The notes under the pieces are model-generated. The model was not told the DNA's origin. It saw only the letters and a program-made list of their open reading frames with translations, and did not search any database. From Psychrobacter sp. Choline-02u-9 (GTDB taxonomy: Bacteria > Pseudomonadota > Gammaproteobacteria > Pseudomonadales > Moraxellaceae), in NCBI RefSeq assembly GCF_002836505.1, contig NZ_PJBF01000040.1, positions 186,001-250,000 on the forward strand: a stretch of DNA of 64,000 bases, in the 5' to 3' direction. A program made the position numbers and the translations under genes. Each line of letters begins with the position of its first letter. Within the stretch, counting starts at the first letter, position 1. Below are positions 44,077 through 53,973 of this stretch, in pieces.

Positions 44077-44179
44077 ATTAATTAACTCTAATGGTATGAC
44101 TGTTTATAACAAAATACTGTCTATGGAAATATCATCGACCAACAATGGTATTTATCTAAAGACTATTATCAATGCTTAT

Positions 44180-44725
44180 TTAAATACTGTCATCAACATT
44201 ATCGATAACAAGATTGGCATGTGGATTGGCTAAAATATCGGTATTCACCTCATCACACTCCACGCGGTAGATCGTGTTGGCGCCTCGATAAATGTACGAC
44301 AAGTATTCACTGTCTAAGAGCGGATCAATATTTGCATAGGCTGGTTTGACATGAGCCAGTACAAGCACTCGATCAGGACGACCAATAACCGCATCGACAT
44401 TATCTGGATCGATAGAGAAAAACTGCGGTATATCGCTATTGTCTATCACTTCTAACGGCTCTGGAGTATCCCAGACGCGCTTAGCAGTGACGGGCTCTTT
44501 CATCTGCATTACCCAAGTGTCATTTTGCTGGCTGACCTTTATCTGAGCAGGCTCATCTTGACTCACCGTATAACAACCCTCAAAGACAGACAGATCTGCT
44601 GCAACTTCGGTATCTGCTTGAGGGCTAGTATCATTACAAGCGCTCAGAAAAATCGCGCTGCTGGCAGTCACACTGAGCATCAGATAGGTCAGTCTCTTAT
44701 TCAATAAATTCGAGCGTAAGGACAT
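44180..44725 (-). CDS. Putative lipoprotein, unknown function
   Basis: A 181-residue protein with a lipoprotein signal peptide: basic start (RSNLLNKR), hydrophobic core and lipobox LSAC, with lipidation predicted on that cysteine. The mature part is acidic and contains FEGCYTVSQDEPAQIKV followed by a beta-rich region. The start was set at ATG 44725 (AGGAT upstream); the longer frame begins with TTG. The residue after the lipid Cys is Asn, which suggests outer-membrane sorting by the Lol rule. No recognised family. Confidence 0.72.
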   Translation of the reverse strand: MSLRSNLLNKRLTYLMLSVTASSAIFLSACNDTSPQADTEVAADLSVFEGCYTVSQDEPAQIKVSQQNDTWVMQMKEPVTAKRVWDTPEPLEVIDNSDIPQFFSIDPDNVDAVIGRPDRVLVLAHVKPAYANIDPLLDSEYLSYIYRGANTIYRVECDEVNTDILANPHANLVIDNVDDSI

Positions 44726-45074
44726 AATGGGGTTATCCTGCAATCATGCATTAAAAACTTTTATTAAGTGTACTATTGTCAAAAAACCATCAAATAGCAG
44801 ATACGAAAAATGCGCTTGGGCATCTTTGTAGCAAAGGCAGCTCTGTAACTAAAAACTAGAGCCTTTCAGAGAGCTTCGCTATTTTAACAGAAAACCAAGA
44901 CGTTACTATTATGTTATAAGTTACCGTAAGGGTTTTATGACTTTGTGCGTCACGACTGCCCATATTTATGATAGATTTGCTATACTCACAACGTCATCAT
45001 CATCGTTCGAATAGCGTAAACGAGATGCTCTAGTACTACCCTATGCTTACCACTTATCAGGTCCATACTCTTTT
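44726..45074. other. Divergent intergenic region
   Basis: 349 bases between the lipoprotein gene and the RNase HI-DnaQ gene. It must carry promoters in both directions. I see no RNA gene, repeat or strong hairpin. Confidence 0.45.
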
Positions 45075-46721
45075 ATGTCAGACAACCGTAATTCAATGCC
45101 AAACACTCATAAAGACAACGCGATTGATCCATTGGCTGCTAAAACAAATACCACTGTGGCCTATACTGATGGTGCTTGCAAAGGCAATCCTGGCGCTGGC
45201 GGCTGGGGCGCACATCTTATATTTAGTGATGGCGGCACGCAAGATTTGTACGGCGGTGACAAAGAAACCACCAACAACCGTATGGAGCTAATGGGTGCGA
45301 TACAAGCCCTGACCCATAGCCCGCACGAGCATACTCTTGAGATTTGGACTGACTCCAGTTATGTCAAAAAAGGCATCACTGAATGGATTGAAGGTTGGAA
45401 GAAAAAAGGCTGGAAAACTGCCAGTAAAAAGCCAGTCGCCAATCAAGACCTATGGCAACAATTGGATAAGCTCTGCCAACAGCGTGATGTTAGCTGGCAT
45501 TGGGTCAAGGGTCACGCTGGGCATGCTGGTAATGAAAAAGCAGACGAGCTGGCAAACTTAGGTGTCACATCAAACAGCGGCCATTCAGCTATAGTCAGTG
45601 AAGCAGATACGACTAAAAAAAAAGACCACATAGCGACTGATATTGATACTAATACTGACGCTAACACTGACACCTTGCAAAAATCATCTAGCGCTGACTG
45701 GCTAAGTTTCGATCCATTGGGTCTAGATATAATAGAAGATGAGTGTGATGAAGAGCTCTTAGAACCTGAGCCGCTAAGAGAAAATAGTCAGAGTGCTGCT
45801 GACAATCGTAATATAAATGAAGACATTGCTGTAGAATCTAACAGCCATCAAGACAATACATACAACCCGACGAGTACCAAAGCTATGCCAGACATTCAAA
45901 CGCACCTAGATGATACCGTCGACAATGATATGTTGCCAAGTGTAGAATCTGATACACCTAAGTTCGATGGAGATACTAGCCGTGCCAACCCACATTTTAA
46001 GCCGCTACTACCAAAGCCGATACACCGCCATGAAGCAGATCGTCAGCTTATTATGGATACAGAAACCACAGGGCTTGATGCACTAAAAGGCGACCGTATT
46101 ATCGAGGTCGGTATTGTGGAGCTAGTCGGACGTAAGTTTACTGGTGAAAAGCTGCACGTTTATATCAATCCGCAGCGCGGTATGGATGATGAAGTCATTC
46201 GTATTCATGGTATCTCTGAAGCATTTTTGACCGACAAGCCGACCTTTGATCAAGTGGCTCAGTCTTTGTATGACTTTATGGATGGCGCTGAGATTATCGC
46301 TCATAACGCTACTTTTGATATGAACTTCTTAAATATGGAGTTTGCAAAAGTTGGTCTGAATGACTTTGCCAATCGAGTGCAAGTAACCGATTCACTGGCG
46401 ATGGCCAAGCAGCAATACCCTGGGCAAAAAAACACGCTAGATGCCCTCGTGCGTCGCCTAGATGTTGGTAAGCAAGACCGTACTTTTCACGGGGCATTAC
46501 TTGACTCAGAGATTTTAGCTGAAGTTTATTTGGCGATGACTGGTGGACAGGTCACGCTTGCTATCGAAGAGGATACAGATACCGATGGCGGACAAACTGC
46601 TCATGCAAGTTTTGCCAATTTAGCGAATTTATTGCTGGCATCAACGGCGGATGAAACTGCTGACCAAAGCTGGTATGCCGCTTTGGCAGAAGATTATCCT
46701 ACCCTAAAAGCTAGCATATAA
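45075..46721 (+). CDS. rnhA-dnaQ: RNase HI fused to DNA polymerase III epsilon subunit
   Basis: A 548-residue fusion. Residues about 26-165 are a complete RNase HI with all four catalytic acids: D32, E71, D93 and D157. Residues about 165-318 are an acidic, Asp/Ser/Asn-rich linker, probably disordered. Residues about 322-490 are the DnaQ proofreading exonuclease with DEDDh residues D328, E330, D415, H472 and D477. The sequence QVTLAI at 492-497 aligns with the beta-clamp-binding motif of E. coli epsilon; a further 50-residue tail could bind the alpha subunit. Many gammaproteobacteria have rnhA and dnaQ as adjacent separate genes. The reading frame is continuous with no shift. The start at 45075 has weak ribosome-site support. 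Confidence 0.93.
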   Translation: MSDNRNSMPNTHKDNAIDPLAAKTNTTVAYTDGACKGNPGAGGWGAHLIFSDGGTQDLYGGDKETTNNRMELMGAIQALTHSPHEHTLEIWTDSSYVKKGITEWIEGWKKKGWKTASKKPVANQDLWQQLDKLCQQRDVSWHWVKGHAGHAGNEKADELANLGVTSNSGHSAIVSEADTTKKKDHIATDIDTNTDANTDTLQKSSSADWLSFDPLGLDIIEDECDEELLEPEPLRENSQSAADNRNINEDIAVESNSHQDNTYNPTSTKAMPDIQTHLDDTVDNDMLPSVESDTPKFDGDTSRANPHFKPLLPKPIHRHEADRQLIMDTETTGLDALKGDRIIEVGIVELVGRKFTGEKLHVYINPQRGMDDEVIRIHGISEAFLTDKPTFDQVAQSLYDFMDGAEIIAHNATFDMNFLNMEFAKVGLNDFANRVQVTDSLAMAKQQYPGQKNTLDALVRRLDVGKQDRTFHGALLDSEILAEVYLAMTGGQVTLAIEEDTDTDGGQTAHASFANLANLLLASTADETADQSWYAALAEDYPTLKASI

Positions 46722-46868
46722 TTGTCGTTCGAATTTTTATTGAACCGACATTTGTATAATTTAGTCTTGATTATTATGATAGAAAGCGTTAAAACATCAC
46801 TAGCTAATACTTTCTAAATCAACTTTACACCATTGCTATTCTCATCAGTACATTATGGAAAAATACTT

Positions 46869-48551
46869 ATGGACCAGTCTGCGCAAATGAAGTTAACCGC
46901 CCCAACACTTAGTGTTACTGATTTTAACCTACCATCACTTCATTTATTGCATGATGAGGTTATAGCAACGCTTAAAGATACCGAGATTCATTTGAGTGAG
47001 TTCAACGATGATAGTAGTCAGGCTCCTTTGTTGTCAGACTCTATCGAAGTGCTAAAGCAGCTGTCTTGTATTTTCAAACTGATTTCTTTGGTCGGTGCAG
47101 AAGCATTGAATGATGCTATTGTTGGTGGTTTACAGAGACTTTATGACAATGGTGATAACAACGATACTGATTTGATCATGGATCTATCAGAAGCCATCAT
47201 GACCTTGGATCGTTATGTCGAGTTTGTCCTCTTGACTGAATCGGTAGAGCCTACTCTACTCATACCTGTAATCAACAAGCTTAATGCGCATAGTCAAGAA
47301 GCTCCTATTACGGCAGACTATTTTTCTGCATTTGGCAGCAGTAGTGTCATCATCGCCAATCCTGAACAAAACTTTGAATCTCTAAGCACGCTTAATCTAG
47401 ACACAGAGCTGCTGACCAACGCGTATCGTAGTGGCCTTGGCATTGCACTACTCAATCAAGATGGCAACATTGATTCCGCGAATCAGCAAAAGCTGGATGC
47501 CATGAGTGCAGCCTGCGCATTAATCGCTGCAAATACTGATAGCTTATTTTGGCAAGCGGCGACTGCCGCCGTGACTGATATCGCAGCAGTATTACCATTA
47601 AACCTAAGTCAAAAGCACACACTTATCTATTTAGAGCAGCAATTTCAAAGCTATTTACCAGTCATGGATACCCGCTTTGCAGATTTAGTGAGCTTTGCCT
47701 GTCAACGTGATAACGAGCAAGCGCAGCAATTACTTGAACAATATGCAAATAACCATTTAGAAGGTGCTCAGCTAGAACAAATGAAGCGCTTTTTATTCGG
47801 TCCTAACCGCGAACTTACCGATACGTTAAACACAATTATTCAAAATCAGATCAATAACATTAAAGAACACGTCGATAGTTATGCACGTGGCGATTCAATC
47901 AATCCTATTGATATGCAGACAGCGCAGATTATTAAAGAGCTGACTGAACTGAGTTCGGCATTACGTTTGTTAGGTCTGTCCAACGCAGCCAATAGTCTTA
48001 GCGAAGCAGCAGAAGCTGTTGGTCATTGGCAAGCGCCTTCTCCTGAAGATTTCGATCATTTGCTACTGGCGTTGATGCATGCAGAGAACGCCACCATTGC
48101 TATGGCAGAGATGCATACACCAGGGGCAATCTATCTGCCACTGAATAATCCGCATATCTCATTGCATCAGCTTAATACGGCCAATGATACCTTGATACAA
48201 GAGAGCCGAACTGCTATTGCTAGTGCTGAGCAAGCCATCAATGATTATTTGGCGGAGCCTGAACGCGACATGCTCAATATCCAAAATATACCTGGGATGA
48301 TGCGTCAAGTAGCAGGCGCAGTACGTTTCTTACAACTGCCCACACCTGCCAGCATGCTGAGTCAGCTAGCCAACTACATTGAAAAGCGTATCGAAGGCGG
48401 ACGACGTATCGAAGACAGTACGTTAGCCTGCATCGCTGATGTTATCATGGCGGTCGATCATCACTTAGATGGTTTTGAGAATAATCGCCCTGTCAGCAAG
48501 CAAGCGCTTGATGTTGGTCAACAGAGCTTGAGCCACCTACTTGCTGCTTAA
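46869..48551 (+). CDS. FimL-like protein (homologue of the ChpA N-terminal region)
   Basis: A 560-residue helical protein. It resembles FimL and the N-terminal Hpt-containing part of ChpA of type IV pilus chemosensory systems, for example the C-terminal ADVIMAVDHHLDGFENNRPVS segment and the repeated amphipathic helices. In Pseudomonas FimL links the Chp system to cAMP synthesis and twitching motility. The domain is judged from pattern, so the call is moderate. In P. aeruginosa fimL lies near rnhA and dnaQ, which fits the neighbour here. Start at ATG 46869 (GGAA upstream); the longer frame begins with TTG. No phosphoaccepting histidine can be assigned. Confidence 0.65.
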   Translation: MDQSAQMKLTAPTLSVTDFNLPSLHLLHDEVIATLKDTEIHLSEFNDDSSQAPLLSDSIEVLKQLSCIFKLISLVGAEALNDAIVGGLQRLYDNGDNNDTDLIMDLSEAIMTLDRYVEFVLLTESVEPTLLIPVINKLNAHSQEAPITADYFSAFGSSSVIIANPEQNFESLSTLNLDTELLTNAYRSGLGIALLNQDGNIDSANQQKLDAMSAACALIAANTDSLFWQAATAAVTDIAAVLPLNLSQKHTLIYLEQQFQSYLPVMDTRFADLVSFACQRDNEQAQQLLEQYANNHLEGAQLEQMKRFLFGPNRELTDTLNTIIQNQINNIKEHVDSYARGDSINPIDMQTAQIIKELTELSSALRLLGLSNAANSLSEAAEAVGHWQAPSPEDFDHLLLALMHAENATIAMAEMHTPGAIYLPLNNPHISLHQLNTANDTLIQESRTAIASAEQAINDYLAEPERDMLNIQNIPGMMRQVAGAVRFLQLPTPASMLSQLANYIEKRIEGGRRIEDSTLACIADVIMAVDHHLDGFENNRPVSKQALDVGQQSLSHLLAA

Positions 48552-48788
48552 CTTTTCTCATTGTCATGTCATGGTCATTACCTCTTAACCATGACATCTC
48601 ATTTACGTATAGATAACTCAAGATAATGTAGGTACAAGTCAGGCACGTGAAAGCGCTACAGTCATTAGGCTGAATCAACTTGACAACATATCTGCATATC
48701 TGATTTGTATAGAATTGATGATACTTTACTCTAAATAAGTCTGTGTCTACGTCGATGCGGACTTACTTTATAATGTTTGGAATTTTAT

Positions 48789-49733
48789 ATGGCTCATGCT
48801 TTTGTATTAAGTGATGACAGTATCTTATGCCGTCAAATGCCAGATGGTTGGTGGCCTTTGCAAGTTCAGCTATCGCCCGATAGTAATAACTTAAGCGAGC
48901 AAGCTTATCAGGTTGGTCACATAAGGCTTCACGAGAGCCTAGCACCAAATCATTGGTTATCAGACGATAGCAGTAGCGCTGGCAACCATGCAAAGGGTAC
49001 GGTTGATGCCAATATGGCTCATAGCTTTACTGCCCAAGCGACGAGCGCCATGACTTATGATTATGCAGTTGCTCATAACGTGACGCTACCAATTATTGCT
49101 GAAAGCAGTGGTAACACTTTTGTTCCTTATCGAAAACTGATGACTCATTTGCCAGTCGCCTTGTCAGATCAGATTAGCCAAACGATACAGCTATTAAGTT
49201 GGCAAGCAGATACGCAGTTTTGTAGTCGCTGTGCTAGCCCTACTGTACATGCTGACCAAGGCGAACGTGCCATGGTTTGTCCAGTATGTCGATTGCGCCA
49301 ATACCCTCGCGTACAACCGTGCGTCATTACTGCTATTACTCGTCCAAATCCAGTAACAGGTGAGATGCAAATCTTACTGGCTCACCATCATCGTCATGGA
49401 CAGCAAAATCTGCCGCCAATGTATGGTTTGATCGCAGGGTTTGTAGAAGTTGGAGAGAGTCTGGAGCATGCCGTAGTACGTGAAGTTGCAGAAGAGGTCA
49501 ATATCAGCGTAACAGATATCCGCTATGTGAGCAGTCAGCCATGGCCATTTCCCTCTAACTTAATGCTGGGTTTTCGTGCATCGTATGCCAGTGGCGATAT
49601 TATCTTACAAGAAGATGAGCTAGCACATGCTGATTTCTTTGATCTCTCAAACCTACCCAGAATCCCACCAAAGGGTAGTATCGCTCGCGATTTGATTGAC
49701 CAAGTGGCTAAAGAACAAAATATAGATTTATAA
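48789..49733 (+). CDS. nudC: NAD+ diphosphatase / RNA decapping hydrolase NudC
   Basis: A 314-residue Nudix protein. A four-cysteine zinc site (CSRCASP and CPVCRLRQYP) precedes the Nudix box GFVEVGESLEHAVVREVAEEV, and the NudC signature SQPWPFPSNLM follows it. NudC hydrolyses NAD(H) to NMN and AMP and removes 5'-NAD caps from RNA. Start at ATG 48789 (GGA seven bases upstream); the longer frame begins with TTG. It is somewhat longer than E. coli NudC (257) because of an extended N-terminal domain. Confidence 0.93.
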   Translation: MAHAFVLSDDSILCRQMPDGWWPLQVQLSPDSNNLSEQAYQVGHIRLHESLAPNHWLSDDSSSAGNHAKGTVDANMAHSFTAQATSAMTYDYAVAHNVTLPIIAESSGNTFVPYRKLMTHLPVALSDQISQTIQLLSWQADTQFCSRCASPTVHADQGERAMVCPVCRLRQYPRVQPCVITAITRPNPVTGEMQILLAHHHRHGQQNLPPMYGLIAGFVEVGESLEHAVVREVAEEVNISVTDIRYVSSQPWPFPSNLMLGFRASYASGDIILQEDELAHADFFDLSNLPRIPPKGSIARDLIDQVAKEQNIDL

Positions 49734-49846
49734 TCAGTACTTATCTATAAACACCACATTACGCTATAGTGTTGTATTTTCAATCTCATCTCTTTAAAAT
49801 CGCTGCTTCTGTGATAAGCGTTTTACTTCGAACTTCATTTTTAGTA

Positions 49847-49885
49847 AGTAACACGCCAAAATGAGTAGTGACACGCTAACATGAG
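49847..49885. repeat. Two 19-bp direct repeats upstream of rnfB
   Basis: AGTAACACGCCAAAATGAG (49847-49865) and AGTGACACGCTAACATGAG (49867-49885) match at 16 of 19 positions, spaced 20 bases apart (about two helical turns). They lie 105 bases before the rnfB start and could be tandem activator sites. Confidence 0.6.
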
Positions 49886-49990
49886 CAGATGCTCTTATAA
49901 ATAATGTTTTACAAAGACCGCTTTCTCAATCTTTTATCTCTATTTATACTAATACCTATTCTTACGACTGGTATTAAGGTCCTTAATTAA

Positions 49991-50836
49991 ATGCAAAGTA
50001 GCACCAATATACGCTTAGTCAATCTACCTATCTTATTTGATACATTACACATTGATACCTTGCCCGCTGACATACAGGCAAAAATTGCACGTGTGGATGC
50101 TTGTTTGCCACAGACGCAATGCGGGCTATGTGAGCATCCAGATGGTTGCCTGCCATATGCCGCTGCGATTGTATTAGATGGCGAGCCGTATAATAAATGT
50201 GTGCCCGGTGGTCAGCCAGTCACCAATGCGATTGCTCAGACTCTCGATATAGATACTCCTGACACTATGCTGACGGCAGTGCCTTCACAGTGGCCAATAG
50301 ATGCCACCTCTGAACGTCCGACCGAGGTTCGTGCGGTTATCCGTGAAGATGACTGTATCGGCTGTACCAAATGCATTCCTGCTTGTCCAGTCGATGCTAT
50401 CGTTGGTACTGGCAAGCATATGCATACGATTTTCACAGATTTGTGCACGGGCTGTGAGCTATGTATCGCGCCCTGCCCTGTTGATTGCATTGACTTAGTC
50501 ACGATTGAGCGAGAAATATCTGAGCCTGAGCGAATAGCAGAGCAAGAAGATTTGAGACAACGCTACCACACTCATTTAAAACGCGTCACAGAACAGCTTG
50601 CTGATACGAGCAATAGTAGACCTGTCGTTAGCATGGTAGAGGCTAAGCTCAATAATGCAGCAAGTCAGTCTCTAAACATCAGTGAATCGCAAGCGAAAAA
50701 CACCATCGCAGCTGCCAAGCTCCGTACCAAAATCAAAAAACTAGAAAAGCAACTGAGTGTGCGTGTAAACGATAAGAAACAAGCAGAGCTCGATTCCTTA
50801 CAAGCCGAGCTTGAGTCATTGCAAGTAGCGCTATAA
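49991..50836 (+). CDS. rnfB: RnfB-like iron-sulfur protein (soluble form)
   Basis: A 281-residue protein. The first cluster domain has C44-x2-C47-x5-C53-x16-C70, one residue longer in the loop than the usual RnfB C-x2-C-x4-C. A two-[4Fe-4S] ferredoxin domain follows with C122, C125, C128, C132 and C152, C155, C158, C162. Unlike Rnf-complex RnfB it lacks the N-terminal membrane helix, and no other rnf genes are nearby. A coiled-coil-like C-terminal tail ([13 protein letters not shown]...) of about 90 residues is present. Next to nth, as in other gammaproteobacteria. It may be an electron carrier; its partner is unknown. Confidence 0.87.
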   Translation: MQSSTNIRLVNLPILFDTLHIDTLPADIQAKIARVDACLPQTQCGLCEHPDGCLPYAAAIVLDGEPYNKCVPGGQPVTNAIAQTLDIDTPDTMLTAVPSQWPIDATSERPTEVRAVIREDDCIGCTKCIPACPVDAIVGTGKHMHTIFTDLCTGCELCIAPCPVDCIDLVTIEREISEPERIAEQEDLRQRYHTHLKRVTEQLADTSNSRPVVSMVEAKLNNAASQSLNISESQAKNTIAAAKLRTKIKKLEKQLSVRVNDKKQAELDSLQAELESLQVAL

Positions 50837-50956
50837 CGGTAATAGCTGATTACGCAGTGAATGCGTTAATAAATTAATACTTTAATCATTAACATGAATG
50901 CTAGCGCTAGCATATAATTTGGCACAATCATCCATCAATATAATAGTCAAAATGCC

Positions 50957-51652
50957 ATGAGTAAAACGGTCAAACATAAAACAGCTGACACACCGCCCTC
51001 TAGACGAATGCCCAATCGTGACGTGCGTCCATTCTTTGAAAAGCTGGCAGCGACTATTGATGAACCTGTCACCGAACTCAATTATGACAGTAATTTTGAG
51101 TTACTTATCGCAGTAATCTTGTCCGCACAAGCGACTGATGTCAGTGTCAATATTGCTACCAAGCAATTGTGCCCAATAGCTAACACGCCTGAGGCAATAC
51201 TGGCACTAGGCGAAGACGGTCTCAAATCCTATATCAAAAACATTGGTTTATATAATGCCAAAGCAAAAAATGTCATCAAAACCTGTCGTGATTTGATTGA
51301 GAAATTTGATAGCACTGTTCCTGATAACCGTAAAGACTTAGAATCACTGGCAGGTGTCGGCCGTAAAACTGCTAACGTTGTGCTAAATACGGCCTTTGGT
51401 CAGCCGACCATGGCCGTTGACACGCATATCTTTCGTGTGGGCAATCGTACTGGGCTTGCCACTGGCAAAACCGTACTCATCGTCGAAAAAAAGCTGGTCG
51501 AGCGTATCCCAGAAGACTTCATCGTAGACGCCCATCATTATCTTATCTTACACGGCCGCTATACTTGTCAGGCACGTACACCCAAATGCGGCGCCTGTCC
51601 TGTCTATGAAGAATGCATGTTCAAAGATAAAGCTGCATTTTTAGAGTTGTAA
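50957..51652 (+). CDS. nth: Endonuclease III
   Basis: A 231-residue DNA glycosylase/AP lyase. The helix-hairpin-helix LAGVGRKTANVVL with the catalytic lysine (K in GRKTA), the aspartate in VDTHIFRV and the C-terminal [4Fe-4S] ligand set C-x6-C-x2-C-x5-C (CQARTPKCGACPVYEEC) are all present. It removes oxidised pyrimidines in base excision repair. It lies 120 bases after rnfB on the same strand, a conserved pairing. The N-terminal extension (about 20 polar residues) is slightly longer than in E. coli (211). Confidence 0.95.
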   Translation: MSKTVKHKTADTPPSRRMPNRDVRPFFEKLAATIDEPVTELNYDSNFELLIAVILSAQATDVSVNIATKQLCPIANTPEAILALGEDGLKSYIKNIGLYNAKAKNVIKTCRDLIEKFDSTVPDNRKDLESLAGVGRKTANVVLNTAFGQPTMAVDTHIFRVGNRTGLATGKTVLIVEKKLVERIPEDFIVDAHHYLILHGRYTCQARTPKCGACPVYEECMFKDKAAFLEL

Positions 51653-52141
51653 CGTATTGTTCATTCCAAGCAGACGCTACTACTAGCTAATCACTCAGCT
51701 AGATAAACCACTATCCAGTAACCACCTTTGACTGCAGTGAACTGCTTGTTGAGCATTTCTTATAGTAGAGCAAGTGTTGCTCACTAGAGTTTTATAACGT
51801 TTCAAGGTAGAATAACCCTATTTTGCGTTAAGAGATTTTGGCCATTACCCTGCTTCTGATAAGGCAATCTGCACATTAGCGTTGTCTATTAGGTCAAGTA
51901 TTGACCCAACTCGTTACCGCCAAGACCATATTAGAGCAAGGTAGTATCATTTTATATATTGATTGAATGATAGTCCGCTCACCCTTTGGTCATATTTATT
52001 AGCAAAGATTTTAGTCAAAACCGATTTTAAATTGAGAAATACCGATTATCTGCCGCGTAAATGCGTGGTCAAAATTAATTAGAGCAGCACCCAGATGTGC
52101 TGCTTTTCCTACCCTTATTGATTCAATTAAGCGATCCCATT
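51653..52141. other. Long leader/intergenic region before metK
   Basis: 489 bases between nth and metK with no gene. Near its end is a terminator-like hairpin (52084-52107) only 34 bases before the metK ATG. I could not draw a known SAM-riboswitch core here. The region could carry an attenuator or a short independent RNA. Confidence 0.5.
52084..52107 (+). terminator. Terminator-like hairpin directly upstream of metK
   Basis: GCAGCAC pairs with GTGCTGC around a six-base loop and is followed by TTTT. Its position, after any promoter in the leader and before the coding region, is that of an attenuator. The T run is short, so strength is uncertain. Confidence 0.6.
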
Positions 52142-53308
52142 ATGCGTGAATACAACTTATTTACCTCAGAATCTGTGAGCGAAGGCCATCCTGACAAAAT
52201 GGCTGACCAAATATCAGACGCTATCCTTGACGCTATCTTACGTGAAGATCTGCACGCACGTGTGGCATGCGAAACCTTAGTAAAAACAGGCGCAGTCATA
52301 CTTGCAGGTGAAATCACCACAACCGCAAATATCGATTTAGAGCGTCTGGTCCGTGACACTGTAAATGGCATCGGCTATCACCATTCAGATCTAGGCTTTG
52401 ATGGCGAGACTTGTGCAGTCATCAACATGTTAGGCAAGCAATCTCCTGAAATCGCGCAAGGCGTCGATCGTAGCGACCCAGAAGAGCAAGGTGCAGGTGA
52501 CCAAGGCTTAATGTTTGGTTATGCCAGTAATGAGACCGAAGTACTTATGCCAGCGCCTATCGAGTATGCTCATCGTTTGATGGAGCGTCAGTCGGAGCTG
52601 CGCCGCGCTGGCGAGTTGCCTTGGTTGCGTCCAGACGCTAAAGCGCAGGTAACTTTGAAGTATGACGGCAATCGTCCTGTCGCTATCGATGCTGTTGTAT
52701 TATCAACACAGCATGATCCAAGCATCTCGCAGTCAGACCTACAAGAAGCGGTGATGGAATCTATCATCAAGCAAGTGCTACCAGCTGACCTATTGCACGC
52801 TGGCACACGCTATCATATCAACCCAACTGGTAAGTTTGTGATTGGTGGTCCTGTTGGTGATGCTGGTCTGACTGGTCGTAAAATTATTGTTGATACTTAC
52901 GGCGGCATGGCACGTCATGGTGGCGGTGCGTTCAGTGGTAAAGATCCTTCAAAAGTGGATCGCAGTGCTGCTTATGCGGTACGTTATGTTGCCAAAAACA
53001 TTGTAGCAGCAGGATTAGCTGAGCGCTGCGAAGTACAAGTCAGCTACGCGATTGGTGTCGCTGAGCCAACCTCTATCTCTGTTAATACCTTTGGTACTAG
53101 CAAAATCAGTAACGATGAAATCATTCGCTTGATTCGTACTCACTTTGACCTACGTCCTTACGGCATTACCCGTATGTTGAACTTACTACAACCAATGTAT
53201 CAGCAGACTGCTACCTTTGGACACTTTGGTCGTCCAGGTTCAGAGACTGCCTTTACGTGGGAAAAAACAGACAAAGCTGATATCTTAAAAGCAGACGCTG
53301 GTTTATAA
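52142..53308 (+). CDS. metK: S-adenosylmethionine synthetase
   Basis: A 388-residue MetK, the usual length. Motifs: [14 protein letters not shown] (ATP), [37 protein letters not shown]. It makes SAM from methionine and ATP. The start is ATG 52142; a longer in-frame extension overlaps the upstream hairpin and lacks homology. No clear Shine-Dalgarno is visible before the ATG, which together with the hairpin suggests regulated translation or transcription. Confidence 0.97.
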   Translation: MREYNLFTSESVSEGHPDKMADQISDAILDAILREDLHARVACETLVKTGAVILAGEITTTANIDLERLVRDTVNGIGYHHSDLGFDGETCAVINMLGKQSPEIAQGVDRSDPEEQGAGDQGLMFGYASNETEVLMPAPIEYAHRLMERQSELRRAGELPWLRPDAKAQVTLKYDGNRPVAIDAVVLSTQHDPSISQSDLQEAVMESIIKQVLPADLLHAGTRYHINPTGKFVIGGPVGDAGLTGRKIIVDTYGGMARHGGGAFSGKDPSKVDRSAAYAVRYVAKNIVAAGLAERCEVQVSYAIGVAEPTSISVNTFGTSKISNDEIIRLIRTHFDLRPYGITRMLNLLQPMYQQTATFGHFGRPGSETAFTWEKTDKADILKADAGL

Positions 53309-53384
53309 GAGTCACTACTTTAAAACGTTTACCAACCATTTTTATATACTAAAAACTACTGACACTTATTATTAGGAGTTGCTT

Positions 53385-53741
53385 ATGTCTCAAGACAATA
53401 TTCAAGACCAAAACGCTGATGCTAACATCGAAATCACCCCTGAAATGCAGGCGTTCTATCAACGTGCTGACGCTATCATCGGTATCGCAAACAGCCAGCT
53501 AGGCCCTGAGGCGCATTCAGGTCAAGTAGGTGCTTCTTTATTGTATGCTGCAGCACGCTATAGCGCGTCAGTTGCCTCTATCGGTTTCGTCAAAGGCGAT
53601 GATTTCGCCAAAGAAAAAGACGATATCGTCGAGTTTTATGTCAAACAGTATCGCCAAATGCTAAGCGATAATTTAACTGATTATGCTCAAAACTTTGACA
53701 AATACGTGCAGCTAAATCAAGACGACAAACCAGCTGAATAA
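53385..53741 (+). CDS. DUF3144 family protein
   Basis: A 118-residue soluble helical protein matching DUF3144 (small proteobacterial proteins of unknown role); MQAFYQRADAIIGIAN and the VGASLLYAAARYSASV helix are the recognisable core. AGGAG lies seven bases before ATG 53385; the longer frame begins with TTG. It follows metK by 76 bases and could be cotranscribed with it. A strong terminator follows. Confidence 0.85.
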   Translation: MSQDNIQDQNADANIEITPEMQAFYQRADAIIGIANSQLGPEAHSGQVGASLLYAAARYSASVASIGFVKGDDFAKEKDDIVEFYVKQYRQMLSDNLTDYAQNFDKYVQLNQDDKPAE

Positions 53742-53811
53742 GCGAATTTCTTCAGTCTAGATGTCTTTGATTTAGACATGCTGTCATAAAATCAGTATTT
53801 GATAACAGAAA

Positions 53812-53847
53812 ATAAACCCCCAAGCTTAATTGAGCTTGGGGTTTTTG
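53812..53847 (+). terminator. Terminator of the DUF3144 (metK) transcript
   Basis: A 9-bp stem CCCCAAGCT/AGCTTGGGG with a six-base loop followed by TTTTT, about 75 bases after the stop codon. Confidence 0.92.
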
Positions 53848-53973
53848 TATGGTGTTTAAGTAGATAGCTACTGATAAATGAGCTACCATAAATGCTTAAG
53901 CGTTTAGCCTCAGTAGGCAAATCAATCATCGATAACAGGACGCTATCGAATACTATGAATAAGGACATTTCTT

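Noticed and set aside
51653..52141. Classical SAM riboswitch upstream of metK
   Set aside because: I could not draw the conserved core of SAM-I or SAM-II; only the hairpin at 52084-52107 is supported.
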